Assembly: GCA_017650045.1 (NCBI GenBank)
Contig: JAGCFP010000048.1
Coordinates: 1-46,791, forward strand
DNA: 46,791 nucleotides
Source: Bacteroidaceae bacterium
GTDB taxonomy: Bacteria; Bacteroidota; Bacteroidia; Bacteroidales; Bacteroidaceae
Direction of reading: 5' to 3'
The notes below the pieces were generated by a model that saw nothing but the letters and a program-made list of their open reading frames with translations, was not told the DNA's origin and did not search any database. The translations under genes and the position numbers were made by a program. Position 1 is the stretch's first letter. Each line of letters opens with the position of its first letter. Shown piece after piece: positions 7,220 through 15,433 of the stretch.

Positions 7220-10200
7220 TTATAGTATATAAGCGGTACTACGAAGAGGCTCACCAGTGTCCCCATCACCATCGCCCCTATCATGGCAATGGCCAGTGGC
7301 TGTTGCATCTCCGACCCCATGTCCGAGGTGAAGAGCAGCGGCACCATGGCGAAGATGGTGGTCAGTGACGTCATGATGATCGGACGCAGGCGACGGCTTC
7401 CAGCTGTATGTATGGCCTCATAGAGCGGCATGCCCTTCTTGCGCAGCGCGTTGATGCTGTCCAGTTTCAGGATAGAGTCATTCACCACGATACCACAGGT
7501 CACAATGATGCCGATGGCCGACATCAGGTTGAGCGTATGCCCGAAGATCCACAGCGTGAGCAGTGCGAAAGCCGTGTCGATGGGAATCTCTGCCAGCACG
7601 ATGAGCGGCTGCAGGAAACTCTCGAACTGGGCACACATGATGAAGTACATCAGCAGCACGGATACCAGCAAGATGATGACCAGCTCACCCAGCATCTCCC
7701 GATTGTCCAAGAAGCTGCCTCCGAAATCCACGTCCCAGTCGGCATGCTGCGTCACCACGCTGCGCACCTCGTTCATCAGGTGTTGCTCCCCGCCAGTGAG
7801 GTAGTAGTTCAGTGGCACATACTCCCCATTATCGTCAGCGATGATGCTCTTCAGGTCCTCCGTAGGCACTGCCTTTACCAACTCCCGCAACGGGATCTGA
7901 TAGATGCGCCCCTGCGTGTCAGGCATGGTCTGTACCAAGGTCTCAGCCAGCACCCTGTTCACGCTCTGCTCCTCACCAGCGATGCTGATGGTGAGGTACT
8001 GCTGGTAAGAGTGCAGCGTAGAAGCCTGGTTCTCCCTGAAGGCCGTACGCAGCACACGGTCCACCTCCGCGTAGGCCACGTTGTAGAGCAGCAGCTTCTC
8101 ATGGTCCACCTGCAGGTTCAGCTGACTGCTCCACGGAATGTCTTCCGTCTGCTGCATGGTTTTCTTCCCTATCTCCGTCTGCAGTGCCCGCAGGTTCTCA
8201 GGCGCTGGCGAGGCATTGCGGTTCATCAGGCGAAGCTTAGCCACCACGTCAGGCTCACCCGTCACGAAGAGCTTCTCGAAGATGGTCTCAGGAGGTGAGA
8301 AGGTCACCACTGCCCCACTGTATTGCTGCTTCAGCCATGCTGCCACAGCCTGCTGCAGCGAAGCTATCTGGCTGGGCTTCTCCGTCTTCAGGTACACCTC
8401 CGCCTCAGTGGCAGTCAGCTCATCCGTGCCGCTGGCCAGCAGATAGTCCTGTATGCCCACATACACCTCATGCTCCGTCACCTGCCCCTCCACCTCCTTC
8501 AGCAGCAGGTTCACCCTACGGTTGTTCTCCTCCACATGGATGTTCTCATTCCACTCTATGCGGGCTATCAGCTCGTTCTGGTCTATCTCAGGCATGCGCT
8601 CCTTCTTCATGAAGATGAAGAGCGCCACGCAGGCAGGGATGGTCAGAGCCGTGAGTGTCAGGGTCAGTGCCTTATGGCTGAACACCCACGCCATACCCTT
8701 GTCGTAAAACTTTGTCAGATAATCCGAGGAAATGCGAAGGTGCCTGATATTTGCCTCTTTGAATTTTTGAATCTTTGCATTTTTGCCATACAGCAAGTAG
8801 TACAGTACAGGCAGCAGCATGATGCCCGTCAGGTAAGACACAGCCAGTCCCACTGTGATAGAGAAAGCCTGATCCATGAAGATGGCCCCTGCGATGCCGC
8901 TCATGAAGATCAAGGGAACGAAGACCGCTATCGTAGTGAGGTTAGAGCTCAGCATGGGCGTAATCATCTCCGTGGTGCCAGCAGCGCAGGCATCGTCCAG
9001 CGAGAGGCCACGCTCCCTGTACTGCGCGATGTTCTCCGTCACGATGATGCTGCTGTCTATCATCATACCTACCGCCAGGATCAGTCCTGAGAGCGAAATC
9101 ACGTTCAGCGACACCCCAAAGAGGTAGAACAGGAAGAACGTGATCACGATGCTCGTCACCATGCTGATGCCTATCACCAGCGGCGAGCGCACATCACCCA
9201 GGAAGAAGATGCTCACGATGAAGATGAACAGCAGTCCCAGCATCAGGTTCTGCTGCAGGTTGGAGATGGTATAGTCCAGCAGTTCCGTCTGGTTGCGACT
9301 GATGCTGAAGTCTATCTGCGGATAGCTCTCTCTGTAGTAGTCTATGGCCTCGCTGAGACGCTCTTTCATGCGGTCCATGTTCTCATCGCCCTGCTTGATG
9401 ATGGCCAGTGTCACAGCCCGCTTGCCTGCACTCAGGCTTCGCCCCGTCTCCTTCTTCGACACCACCCCTATCTGGCAGAAGTCCTTCAGTTGGAACAGTC
9501 GGCCCGCCTTGCTGATGTAGATGTTCTGCACATCCTCAGGCGTACGCAGCAGGTTGTCCATCCGTATGTTGTATTCATAGTACCCATCGCGCACCAGCAT
9601 GCTGCCAGGCTCCACGTTGTTCACGCTCAGCGCCTGCTCTATGTCCTCTATGCTGACTCCCATCATCGCCAGACGGTCCTTGTCGGGCACTATCTGCAGC
9701 TGCTGCCCAGGGATGCCCGTGATGTCTGCGATGGCCACCTCAGGCAGCTGCTCTATGCGACGCTTCACGATGTTCTCAGCCAGCTGGCACATCTCCAAGA
9801 ACTGGCTCTCCGTGGTAGGCTCATAAGCCACATCATTCTTCAGCGTCATGTTCACGTAGAGCACAGGGATGTCCGTAGCGCTGGCCTTCATGGCCTTGGG
9901 GCGTGCCACCTCCTTCGAGAGGCTGTTCATGGCAGCATCTATCTTCTCGTTCACCTCTATGAACGCCAAGTCCGTATTCGTTCCGAAGTCGAACTCCAGC
10001 CTTATCAGTCCCAGTCCGTCGCGTGTCTCACTGCTCAGCTCCTTCAGTCCAGCCACCTGCAGCAGTTGTCTGCGCACAGGTGCCACCACCGTATTCTCCA
10101 ACTCCCTGGCAGAGGCATTCTCCCCCGTCACCTGCACCGTGATCTGTGGGATGGCGATGTCAGGCAGCATGGACACAGGCAGCAGATTGTAGGTAATCAG

Positions 10201-10269
10201 CCCCACAATGAAGCATGCCAGGAATGCCATCAGCACGGCAATAGGTCGTTGTATCAGAAACTTTATCAA
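7198..10269 (-). CDS. RND-family efflux permease 1
   Basis: A 1023-residue RND pump, close to the usual length. It begins IKFLIQRPIAVLMAF, the standard cytoplasmic start and TM1 of this family. The start codon is TTG at 10267-10269: the family N terminus aligns there and the next ATG would fall within TM1. In TM4 the motif is MIDSS (Asp405-Ser406), keeping one of the two proton-relay acidic residues of AcrB-type pumps. The cytoplasmic loop at about 496-512 (KNAKIQKFKEANIR) is encoded by a run related to the TTTGAATC repeat found at the gene's 3' end. It follows the adaptor gene after a 126-base gap that can fold into a large stem, so its level may be tuned separately from the adaptor. Confidence 0.93.
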   Translation of the reverse strand: MIKFLIQRPIAVLMAFLACFIVGLITYNLLPVSMLPDIAIPQITVQVTGENASARELENTVVAPVRRQLLQVAGLKELSSETRDGLGLIRLEFDFGTNTDLAFIEVNEKIDAAMNSLSKEVARPKAMKASATDIPVLYVNMTLKNDVAYEPTTESQFLEMCQLAENIVKRRIEQLPEVAIADITGIPGQQLQIVPDKDRLAMMGVSIEDIEQALSVNNVEPGSMLVRDGYYEYNIRMDNLLRTPEDVQNIYISKAGRLFQLKDFCQIGVVSKKETGRSLSAGKRAVTLAIIKQGDENMDRMKERLSEAIDYYRESYPQIDFSISRNQTELLDYTISNLQQNLMLGLLFIFIVSIFFLGDVRSPLVIGISMVTSIVITFFLFYLFGVSLNVISLSGLILAVGMMIDSSIIVTENIAQYRERGLSLDDACAAGTTEMITPMLSSNLTTIAVFVPLIFMSGIAGAIFMDQAFSITVGLAVSYLTGIMLLPVLYYLLYGKNAKIQKFKEANIRHLRISSDYLTKFYDKGMAWVFSHKALTLTLTALTIPACVALFIFMKKERMPEIDQNELIARIEWNENIHVEENNRRVNLLLKEVEGQVTEHEVYVGIQDYLLASGTDELTATEAEVYLKTEKPSQIASLQQAVAAWLKQQYSGAVVTFSPPETIFEKLFVTGEPDVVAKLRLMNRNASPAPENLRALQTEIGKKTMQQTEDIPWSSQLNLQVDHEKLLLYNVAYAEVDRVLRTAFRENQASTLHSYQQYLTISIAGEEQSVNRVLAETLVQTMPDTQGRIYQIPLRELVKAVPTEDLKSIIADDNGEYVPLNYYLTGGEQHLMNEVRSVVTQHADWDVDFGGSFLDNREMLGELVIILLVSVLLMYFIMCAQFESFLQPLIVLAEIPIDTAFALLTLWIFGHTLNLMSAIGIIVTCGIVVNDSILKLDSINALRKKGMPLYEAIHTAGSRRLRPIIMTSLTTIFAMVPLLFTSDMGSEMQQPLAIAMIGAMVMGTLVSLFVVPLIYYKIQRLKD

Positions 10270-10310
10270 AACTTTTTATTTTAATTGAGGATTGAAAATT
10301 ATTAATTGAG

Positions 10311-10394
10311 AATTGAGGATTGAGAATTGAGGATTAAGCTGCGCTGTCAGCAATGCGTGAACCCATCCGGATGGATAATTCTCAATCCTCAATT
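10311..10394. repeat. Inverted repeat between adaptor and RND pump 1
   Basis: Perfect 18-bp arms, AATTGAGGATTGAGAATT at 10311-10328 and its complement at 10377-10394, around a 48-base loop. Extra partial units (ATTGAGGATTGA) extend it left to about 10284 and right to 10410. The adaptor stop codon lies just inside the right side. Confidence 0.85.
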
Positions 10395-10395
10395 T

Positions 10396-11457
10396 TCAAT
10401 TCTCAATCTTAACAGGGCTCTCGTGCGCCAGATTCACATTCCCAGTCACAATCACTTGCTTCCCCTCCTCCAATCCATCGATGATGGTATATTCCGTGAG
10501 GTTCTCCAGTCCCGTCTTCACGTAGTTCCAGTAAGCCCGTCCGTTCTCCAGCGTGAAGAGCACCTGCCTGTCAGAGCGCAGCACCACCGCCGTCTTGGGC
10601 ACCACCAACTGGTCTGGCACAGCACGCTTCACACTCACACGCACGTTCATGCCATCGAAGAGGTCGCGCCCGCTCACCCTGGCACGCACACGCACCATGC
10701 CGTTGGCATCCACCAGCGGATTTATCTCGCTCACGCTGCCCTGAACGCTGTTAGCTCCTTGCGCGTATGGCGTCACCTCCACCTTGTCACCTATCTTGAT
10801 CAGAGAGAGCTCACTTTCCAGCAAGTTGAAGTCCACCTCCATGCTCCCTGTGCCCACGATGCGACAGAATGCCTCACTGGTATTCGCCATGTTCATGGGC
10901 TTCTGGAAAAGGTTCGCCACACGTCCGTCCATCGGAGCCGTGAGCGTGGCCTGCTGCAGGTCATGCTGAGCCGCCTCATAGAGCGCCTTCTGCTGCTCGT
11001 AGCCACTCTTCACCCTGGCCAGCTGCAGCACATCTGCAGGCACAGCCTCCATGTGGTCAGGCGCATAGCCCTGCCCTATCAGCACATCCTGCATCTCCAG
11101 CGTGGCCTGTTCCAAGCCGTTCTTACGCTGCGTCAGTTCGTTCTCAAAGGGAAACAGGTCCAGCTCAGCCAGTTTCTGCCCCCTGCGCACATAGTCGCCA
11201 TTCTTCACATACACATGCGCCACCACCTCCGCACGACGGAAGTAGAGGTCTGTATATTGCTGCGAGGTCACCTTGCCATTGCTCACCAGCTCATGGTTGA
11301 ACGCCTGCCTATGCACCGTCATCACTGTCACCTGCGCCTCCTCCTGAGGCAAGGCCGTCTCCACGCCATCCTCCTCAGTGGTACGCTCTGCAGCGTTGCT
11401 GCAAGACATCAGCATTGCTGCTGGAATAATGAATAAGAATAATCGTTTATACTTCAT
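10396..11457 (-). CDS. Efflux adaptor (membrane fusion) lipoprotein, first gene of the operon
   Basis: A 353-residue HlyD/AcrA-type periplasmic adaptor. The signal ends in LMSC with Cys19, so it is a lipoprotein, as usual for RND adaptors. The middle has the barrel-sandwich halves (DLYFRRAEVVAHVYVKNGDYV near the front, LTAPMDGRVANLFQ after the helical hairpin) with a coiled hairpin between them, then beta-barrel and membrane-proximal segments (VVPKTAVVLRSD). It would join the RND pumps to the TolC-type channel. It is transcribed first, from the -7 box at 11563-11570, which is preceded by a short inverted repeat and copy 2 of the direct-repeat element. No regulator gene is adjacent. Confidence 0.92.
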   Translation of the reverse strand: MKYKRLFLFIIPAAMLMSCSNAAERTTEEDGVETALPQEEAQVTVMTVHRQAFNHELVSNGKVTSQQYTDLYFRRAEVVAHVYVKNGDYVRRGQKLAELDLFPFENELTQRKNGLEQATLEMQDVLIGQGYAPDHMEAVPADVLQLARVKSGYEQQKALYEAAQHDLQQATLTAPMDGRVANLFQKPMNMANTSEAFCRIVGTGSMEVDFNLLESELSLIKIGDKVEVTPYAQGANSVQGSVSEINPLVDANGMVRVRARVSGRDLFDGMNVRVSVKRAVPDQLVVPKTAVVLRSDRQVLFTLENGRAYWNYVKTGLENLTEYTIIDGLEEGKQVIVTGNVNLAHESPVKIEN

Positions 11458-11562
11458 TCCAAAAGCCTTTAAAACTATACTTAATGCAAATAAACTAAAT
11501 TGTTTCGTTTATTCACTAGAAAATCTCGTTAATAAATATTAATAGCCATTATTATGCTTGTA

Positions 11563-11592
11563 CAAAGATAGGTCAAACACCATAAGATGGTG
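11563..11592 (-). promoter_or_regulatory. Promoter of the efflux operon with overlapping inverted repeat
   Basis: TATCTTTG (-7 box) on the minus strand at 11563-11570. No -33 box at the usual distance. CACCAT (11578-11583) and ATGGTG (11587-11592) form a 6-bp inverted repeat with a 3-base centre in the -20 to -33 interval, a good place for a repressor or activator. Copy 2 of the direct repeat follows at 11599. Confidence 0.55.
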
Positions 11593-11598
11593 CTTTTT

Positions 11599-11619
11599 CA
11601 GTTCAGTCCACAGTTCAGT
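11599..11619 (-). repeat. Direct-repeat element, copy 2
   Basis: Same two ACTGAACTG units three bases apart on the minus strand, ending 28 bases before the -7 box of the efflux operon. It is inverted relative to copy 3, so the pair flanks the ATPase gene. Confidence 0.85.
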
Positions 11620-11735
11620 GGAGTAAAATAAGCATACAGAATCGATTTGACATTGAATTAGCCCGCCAAAAGCCTACGATATTGCAACGACTGAACGACA
11701 TTCACAAGGCATGTGCAGCAGTATTCTGAAAAGTT

Positions 11736-11756
11736 AAGGGGATGCGAAAAGCATCC
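11736..11756 (-). terminator. Terminator-like hairpin after the ATPase gene
   Basis: Perfect 8-bp stem, GGGGATGC and GCATCCCC, around five bases. On the minus strand it is followed by TTAACTTTTC, a weak U tract. It lies about 50 bases past the ATPase stop. Confidence 0.5.
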
Positions 11757-11806
11757 CCTATTTAATTCCCTCTACTCCAATAGATTTACAAAGTAATGCC
11801 CCTACA

Positions 11807-12934
11807 TTACACTAGCAACAGGTCTTCGATGTTGTCACTATTGATTAAGGTGAACGAGGCGGAAGGATAAGCATTCTTGAACGAAAGCGGAAGGGAGGCT
11901 TTCCTCCGAGGATTCCATTTCAGTTCGAATGCAGTCAGGTTACCATCTTTTTCTTCGATGTAGTCCACTTCTTGCTTAGCCGTTGTTCGCCAGAACCAAC
12001 TATTAGCATAATCTCCCGTGTATTCCTTACATTTCATGCGTTCTGAAATAGCATAGTTCTCAAACAACGCTCCTGCATCTGTCCTGTTCTCTATTTGTGA
12101 GAAGTTGCCAATTATGGCATTTCGGATACCATTGTCATAGAAGTAGATTTTTTTGCTGTTCTTCAACTCATTTCTTAAATTCCTGCTGAATGAGCCAAGT
12201 TTGAAAATAATATAAGCCTGCTCCAGAATGTTGATGTAGCTGTCCACAGTCTTTGAATCCAAGCCGCAGAGCTGTGCCAGTTCGTTATAAGAAACTTCAG
12301 AACCTACCTGATAGGCCAAGGCCTGAAGGAGCTTCATTAGCTTATCAGGTTTATGTATCTTGTCGAATTCCAATATGTCCTTATAGAGATAGCTGTTGGT
12401 CAGTTGGCGAAGTATATCCACCTCGTCGCTGGGATGGGTGACCACATCAGGATAGCAACCAAAGACCAGGCGATGAGGCAACATTCTTTTTTCATCCAAC
12501 AGGTTAGTATGAGCTACCATTTCTGCAAATGACAAGGGAAACATCCTATACTCCCATTTCCGTCCTGTCAAAGGCTCGTTGATCCTGTTTGCCAGCTCGA
12601 AAGATGAACTGCCAGTAGCTACTAACTGGACTTCTGGTATCTGGTCTGTGATCAATTTCATCTTCACCCCAATGTCCTTGATTCGTTGCGCTTCATCTAT
12701 CACTACCACTTGGTGATCGTTTATGATGGCTTTCAATCTTGTAGAAGAGATATTCTCAAAAAGCTCACGCACATCTTGTTCATCTCCGCTCAACCAGAAT
12801 ACTTTCTGGCTGCTGTCAGAAAAAAGTTGCTTGAGCAGAGTTGTCTTGCCTACTTGTCTGGCTCCCATCACAACGATAGCCTTGCCACTGAACATTCGTT
12901 GCTTAATCTTGTCTTCTATTAGCCTCCTGATCAT
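11807..12934 (-). CDS. AAA-type ATP-binding protein with DUF4143 domain
   Basis: A 375-residue protein of the AAA_14/DUF4143 family common in Bacteroidota. Walker A is G24ARQVGKTT32, Walker B is VVVIDEAQ (Asp80-Glu81), and a Ser-rich sensor segment (ATGSSSFEL) follows. The C-terminal domain has QEVDYIEEKDGNLTAFELKW, the E-VDY...E-K pattern of restriction-endonuclease-like folds. The cellular role of the family is unknown; a nucleic-acid-linked or mobile-element role has been suspected because of the fold and high copy number. Here the gene lies between inverted copies of the 21-bp repeat (11599 and 13147), and a deleted paralogue remains at 2355-2393 beside another copy. It has its own promoter at 12957-12986. 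Confidence 0.9.
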   Translation of the reverse strand: MIRRLIEDKIKQRMFSGKAIVVMGARQVGKTTLLKQLFSDSSQKVFWLSGDEQDVRELFENISSTRLKAIINDHQVVVIDEAQRIKDIGVKMKLITDQIPEVQLVATGSSSFELANRINEPLTGRKWEYRMFPLSFAEMVAHTNLLDEKRMLPHRLVFGCYPDVVTHPSDEVDILRQLTNSYLYKDILEFDKIHKPDKLMKLLQALAYQVGSEVSYNELAQLCGLDSKTVDSYINILEQAYIIFKLGSFSRNLRNELKNSKKIYFYDNGIRNAIIGNFSQIENRTDAGALFENYAISERMKCKEYTGDYANSWFWRTTAKQEVDYIEEKDGNLTAFELKWNPRRKASLPLSFKNAYPSASFTLINSDNIEDLLLV

Positions 12935-12956
12935 AGTTACTATAATAATGTGTCAG

Positions 12957-12986
12957 CAAAGATAATAAAAAAACGGCAATTCCAAA
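12957..12986 (-). promoter_or_regulatory. Promoter of the AAA/DUF4143 gene
   Basis: TATCTTTG (12957-12964) and TTTG (12983-12986) on the minus strand, spacing 18. The -33 box lies at the edge of the repeat array to its right. Confidence 0.6.
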
Positions 12987-13070
12987 AATATTGCGATTTT
13001 TTTGGAACGTATTCCGAAAATATTACGATTTTTGCGGAATTCTTTCCGAAAATGTGATTTTAAATTCCTA
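12980..13070. repeat. Three imperfect ~30-bp direct repeats upstream of the ATPase gene
   Basis: Units near 12980-13010, 13011-13040 and 13041-13070 share TTCCRAAAAT, then (A/G)CGATTTTT or GTGATTTT. Part of this array also survives at 2400-2422 beside the deleted ATPase copy, so it travels with the gene. Confidence 0.65.
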
Positions 13071-13077
13071 AAAGAGA

Positions 13078-13117
13078 AATGAAGCCACTTTAAAAGCGGC
13101 TTCATTACCTTTTTACA
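13078..13117 (+). terminator. Hairpin with T run between divergent promoters
   Basis: AATGAAGCC (13078-13086) and GGCTTCATT (13098-13106) form a perfect 9-bp stem followed by ACCTTTTTAC. No plus-strand gene ends here, so it may insulate the lipoprotein promoter from the divergent ATPase unit. Confidence 0.5.
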
Positions 13118-13146
13118 TACAGCTAGTCAGACCACTTTTTGACCCC

Positions 13147-13167
13147 ACTGAACTGTGGACTTAACTG
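13147..13167 (+). repeat. Direct-repeat element, copy 3
   Basis: ACTGAACTG, TGG, ACTTAACTG (one mismatch), ending 29 bases before the -7 box at 13197-13204. Confidence 0.85.
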
Positions 13168-13196
13168 AAAAAGCATCAAATTCCCCCTTCCACAGC

Positions 13197-13204
13197 TATA
13201 TTTG
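13197..13204 (+). promoter_or_regulatory. Promoter -7 box of the beta-propeller lipoprotein
   Basis: TATATTTG. No -33 box between it and the direct repeat, which suggests the promoter depends on an activator. Confidence 0.6.
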
Positions 13205-13229
13205 TCGCAAACTTTTAATTGTATGCGTT

Positions 13230-14573
13230 ATGAAAAAACACTTATTTTATTCCCTCTTGATGCTGATAAGCCTCATGGGATGCAACGCTGCCAAAGCCAA
13301 TCCAGAAGCAGAGGTGGTGGAAGAAGTCGAAGAAGGATTGCCAGTGATTAATCTCTCTGCAGGTATGGAAGAAGTGAAACAACTCAATCTCAGAGATGCA
13401 GTAGAGCGTGTGAAGATAGTGAAGTTAGAAACTTCTGACAAGAGCTTTCTGTCTAGCATATTAAAAATTGAAGTTACAGATAATGACATATGGATTACTC
13501 ATACGCATGACGTAAGAATTTATCGTTTTTCTCATGATGGAAAGTTCTTGAATACAGTAGGAAAACAAGGCGAAGGACCTGAAGAATATGTACGTATTCA
13601 TGATTTCGTAATTGACGATAAGAAAAAAGAAGTTTATGTTATTCCTACAATGAAAGGGATAAAAGTGTATGATTTTGGAGGTAACTTCTTGCGAGAACAA
13701 ACTGACCAATGGCTTACCCCACAGATTTTCACAGGATCAAGTATTAGAATTATTCTAAATGAAGGGCAATTTGTTTTGAGTCAGAATCTGGCTATCAATT
13801 TCCCTATTCAAAATCCCAAAGACTCCCTTTGGTCTGTAGCTGTTGTTGACAACAGCTTCAAAAAGACAAAGTTATTTAAAAATCCTATTCATATAGGAAA
13901 AGAAAATGATATCATGGCAAACAGGGCACCTGCACAAGAGGGGTGGTTTAATTATATAACGGAACAGATACCTACATCGATTGACAGTTATAACAATAAG
14001 TTGACTTTCAAAATGCCTGGAACAGATACTATTTACGTTTACAATAGTGCCAGCAGGGAACTGCAACCGCAATATGCCATCACCACAAATGAAAGCAAGG
14101 GTGATTTCATAAAAACTAATATGTGGATAAAGGATAGAAGCGTCTATGACTATTTTGCTATAGCTAATTATTTTGATACCAAAGATTATATATACTTGGT
14201 ATGTAGCAAGGGTGAGCAGATTATGACATATTGCTATGATAAGGAAAAACACATAGTTAGACAAGTTAAACGACAAGGCAAGATTGTTGCAAGAGATGCC
14301 CCTTTTAAGGCCGTGTTTGGAAAACCACATCTCAATTTCCAACGCCCTTTTATCCTAAATAATAATATAACAGGAGGGGATTTCAAACTGGATTATCGCT
14401 CATCGGGTAAATACTGGATTCAAGTATTAGATCCAGGTTCTTCAGATTATGAAAAGTATGTCTCTGACCTAAAGAAAGCCCCCGCTGCTCCACAGAAGCA
14501 GCAGCTGCTGGATGTGATAGCGAGAACTGGGGAGGACGATAACCCGATACTTCTAATTGCCGTGCTGAAATAG
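13230..14573 (+). CDS. 6-bladed beta-propeller lipoprotein
   Basis: A 447-residue lipoprotein of the Bacteroidota 6-bladed beta-propeller type (DUF5128/NHL-like). The signal is MKKHLFYSLLMLISLMGC with Cys18. It is followed by an acidic linker and then VKIVKLETSDKSFLSSI and FLNTVGKQGEGPEEY, the characteristic opening of these proteins; later repeats have the pattern of a hydrophobic strand, then DKEK or DNS turns. The frame is open further upstream, but the ATG at 13230 is chosen because the promoter lies at 13197-13204 and the signal peptide starts here. Members sit on the periplasmic or surface side; ligands are unknown. The gene is AT-richer than the efflux operon. Its promoter region matches that of the truncated lipoprotein at 2244. 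Confidence 0.85.
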   Translation: MKKHLFYSLLMLISLMGCNAAKANPEAEVVEEVEEGLPVINLSAGMEEVKQLNLRDAVERVKIVKLETSDKSFLSSILKIEVTDNDIWITHTHDVRIYRFSHDGKFLNTVGKQGEGPEEYVRIHDFVIDDKKKEVYVIPTMKGIKVYDFGGNFLREQTDQWLTPQIFTGSSIRIILNEGQFVLSQNLAINFPIQNPKDSLWSVAVVDNSFKKTKLFKNPIHIGKENDIMANRAPAQEGWFNYITEQIPTSIDSYNNKLTFKMPGTDTIYVYNSASRELQPQYAITTNESKGDFIKTNMWIKDRSVYDYFAIANYFDTKDYIYLVCSKGEQIMTYCYDKEKHIVRQVKRQGKIVARDAPFKAVFGKPHLNFQRPFILNNNITGGDFKLDYRSSGKYWIQVLDPGSSDYEKYVSDLKKAPAAPQKQQLLDVIARTGEDDNPILLIAVLK

Positions 14574-14643
14574 TATCTCTACCAAAAGCAAAAGGGCTTC
14601 GGTGTTATCACTGAAGATTTTTGAGACGTATTGGGGGGATACA

Positions 14644-14692
14644 AAGAATCCCGATGCGAAGAATTATAACTTTGCGTCAGGATTCTTTTTTC
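14644..14692 (+). terminator. Terminator of the beta-propeller lipoprotein gene
   Basis: AAGAATCC...GC pairs with GC...GGATTCTT over a 17-base loop, followed by six T. Confidence 0.7.
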
Positions 14693-14798
14693 CCATATCA
14701 CTGGTAAATCTGCACTGAAAAAAATAAGAATAGTTTGTATTAATTGTTATTTGTATTATTTTGTCGCCGAATTGCAAACCATTAAAATAAAAACGGCA

Positions 14799-15383
14799 AT
14801 GAATGATATTGAATTAATCCAAAACAAAATCTATGAGATTCGAGGTCAGCGCGTCATGCTGGACAGAGATTTAGCAGAATTATATGGTGTAGAAACACGA
14901 GTTCTTAATCAAAGTGTAAAACGTAACTTGAAACGCTTTGAGGGTGATGACTTTATGTTTCGGCTAACCAAAGACGAAGCTAATACTATACTTTCAAGAT
15001 CACAAATTGTGACCTTGAACAAGAGACGTGGATATAACATAAAATATCTTCCTTATGCTTTTACTGAGCTTGGTGTTGCTATGCTTAGTAGTGTTTTAAA
15101 GTCGGAGATTGCTATTAATGTAAACCGCGAAATTATGCGAGCTTTTGTTACTTTGAGACATATAATCACTCTGCCTGACGATAGTAACCGTATCCTCGTC
15201 ATAGAACAAGAGCTGAAAAAACTGAAAGATGAGATGAATGACATCCTTCGTGATCAGAATGACATCAACGAGGAAACCCGAATGCAGCTGGATGCCATTT
15301 CCATAGCGCTTGCAGAGCTGCAAGCAAAGCCCAAAGAAGAGAAGCCCCACCGTCGCATTGGGTTTGTGCAAGATGACAAATAG
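14799..15383 (+). CDS. ORF6N-domain DNA-binding protein
   Basis: A 194-residue protein. The first about 100 residues form an ORF6N domain: IYEIRGQRVMLDRDLAELYGVETRVLNQSVKRN, then RFxxDFMF and LPYAFTELGVAML. The remainder is a charged helical tail (about 120-180) likely to form a coiled coil. ORF6N and KilA-N domains come from phage antirepressors and in Bacteroidota occur as single genes of unknown regulatory role, often near mobile DNA. The start is placed at 14799 (MNDIELIQNKIY), where the domain begins, rather than at an in-frame ATG 48 bases earlier. It is bounded by similar terminators on both sides. Confidence 0.85.
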   Translation: MNDIELIQNKIYEIRGQRVMLDRDLAELYGVETRVLNQSVKRNLKRFEGDDFMFRLTKDEANTILSRSQIVTLNKRRGYNIKYLPYAFTELGVAMLSSVLKSEIAINVNREIMRAFVTLRHIITLPDDSNRILVIEQELKKLKDEMNDILRDQNDINEETRMQLDAISIALAELQAKPKEEKPHRRIGFVQDDK

Positions 15384-15393
15384 CAACAAAGAC

Positions 15394-15433
15394 TCCCGAT
15401 GCAAGGTATAAAGTCGCATCGGGAATTCTTTTT
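15394..15433. terminator. Bidirectional terminator between ORF6N gene and smalltalk gene
   Basis: TCCCGATGC (15394-15402) pairs with GCATCGGGA (15416-15424), followed by ATTCTTTTT on the plus strand and by GTCTTTG on the minus strand. It serves convergent genes. Confidence 0.75.

Noticed and set aside
7408-8298. 296-codon plus-strand open frame inside RND pump 1
   Set aside because: It is antisense to a well-conserved pump, rich in His, Gln and Arg without any domain, and has no promoter; a shadow of codon bias.
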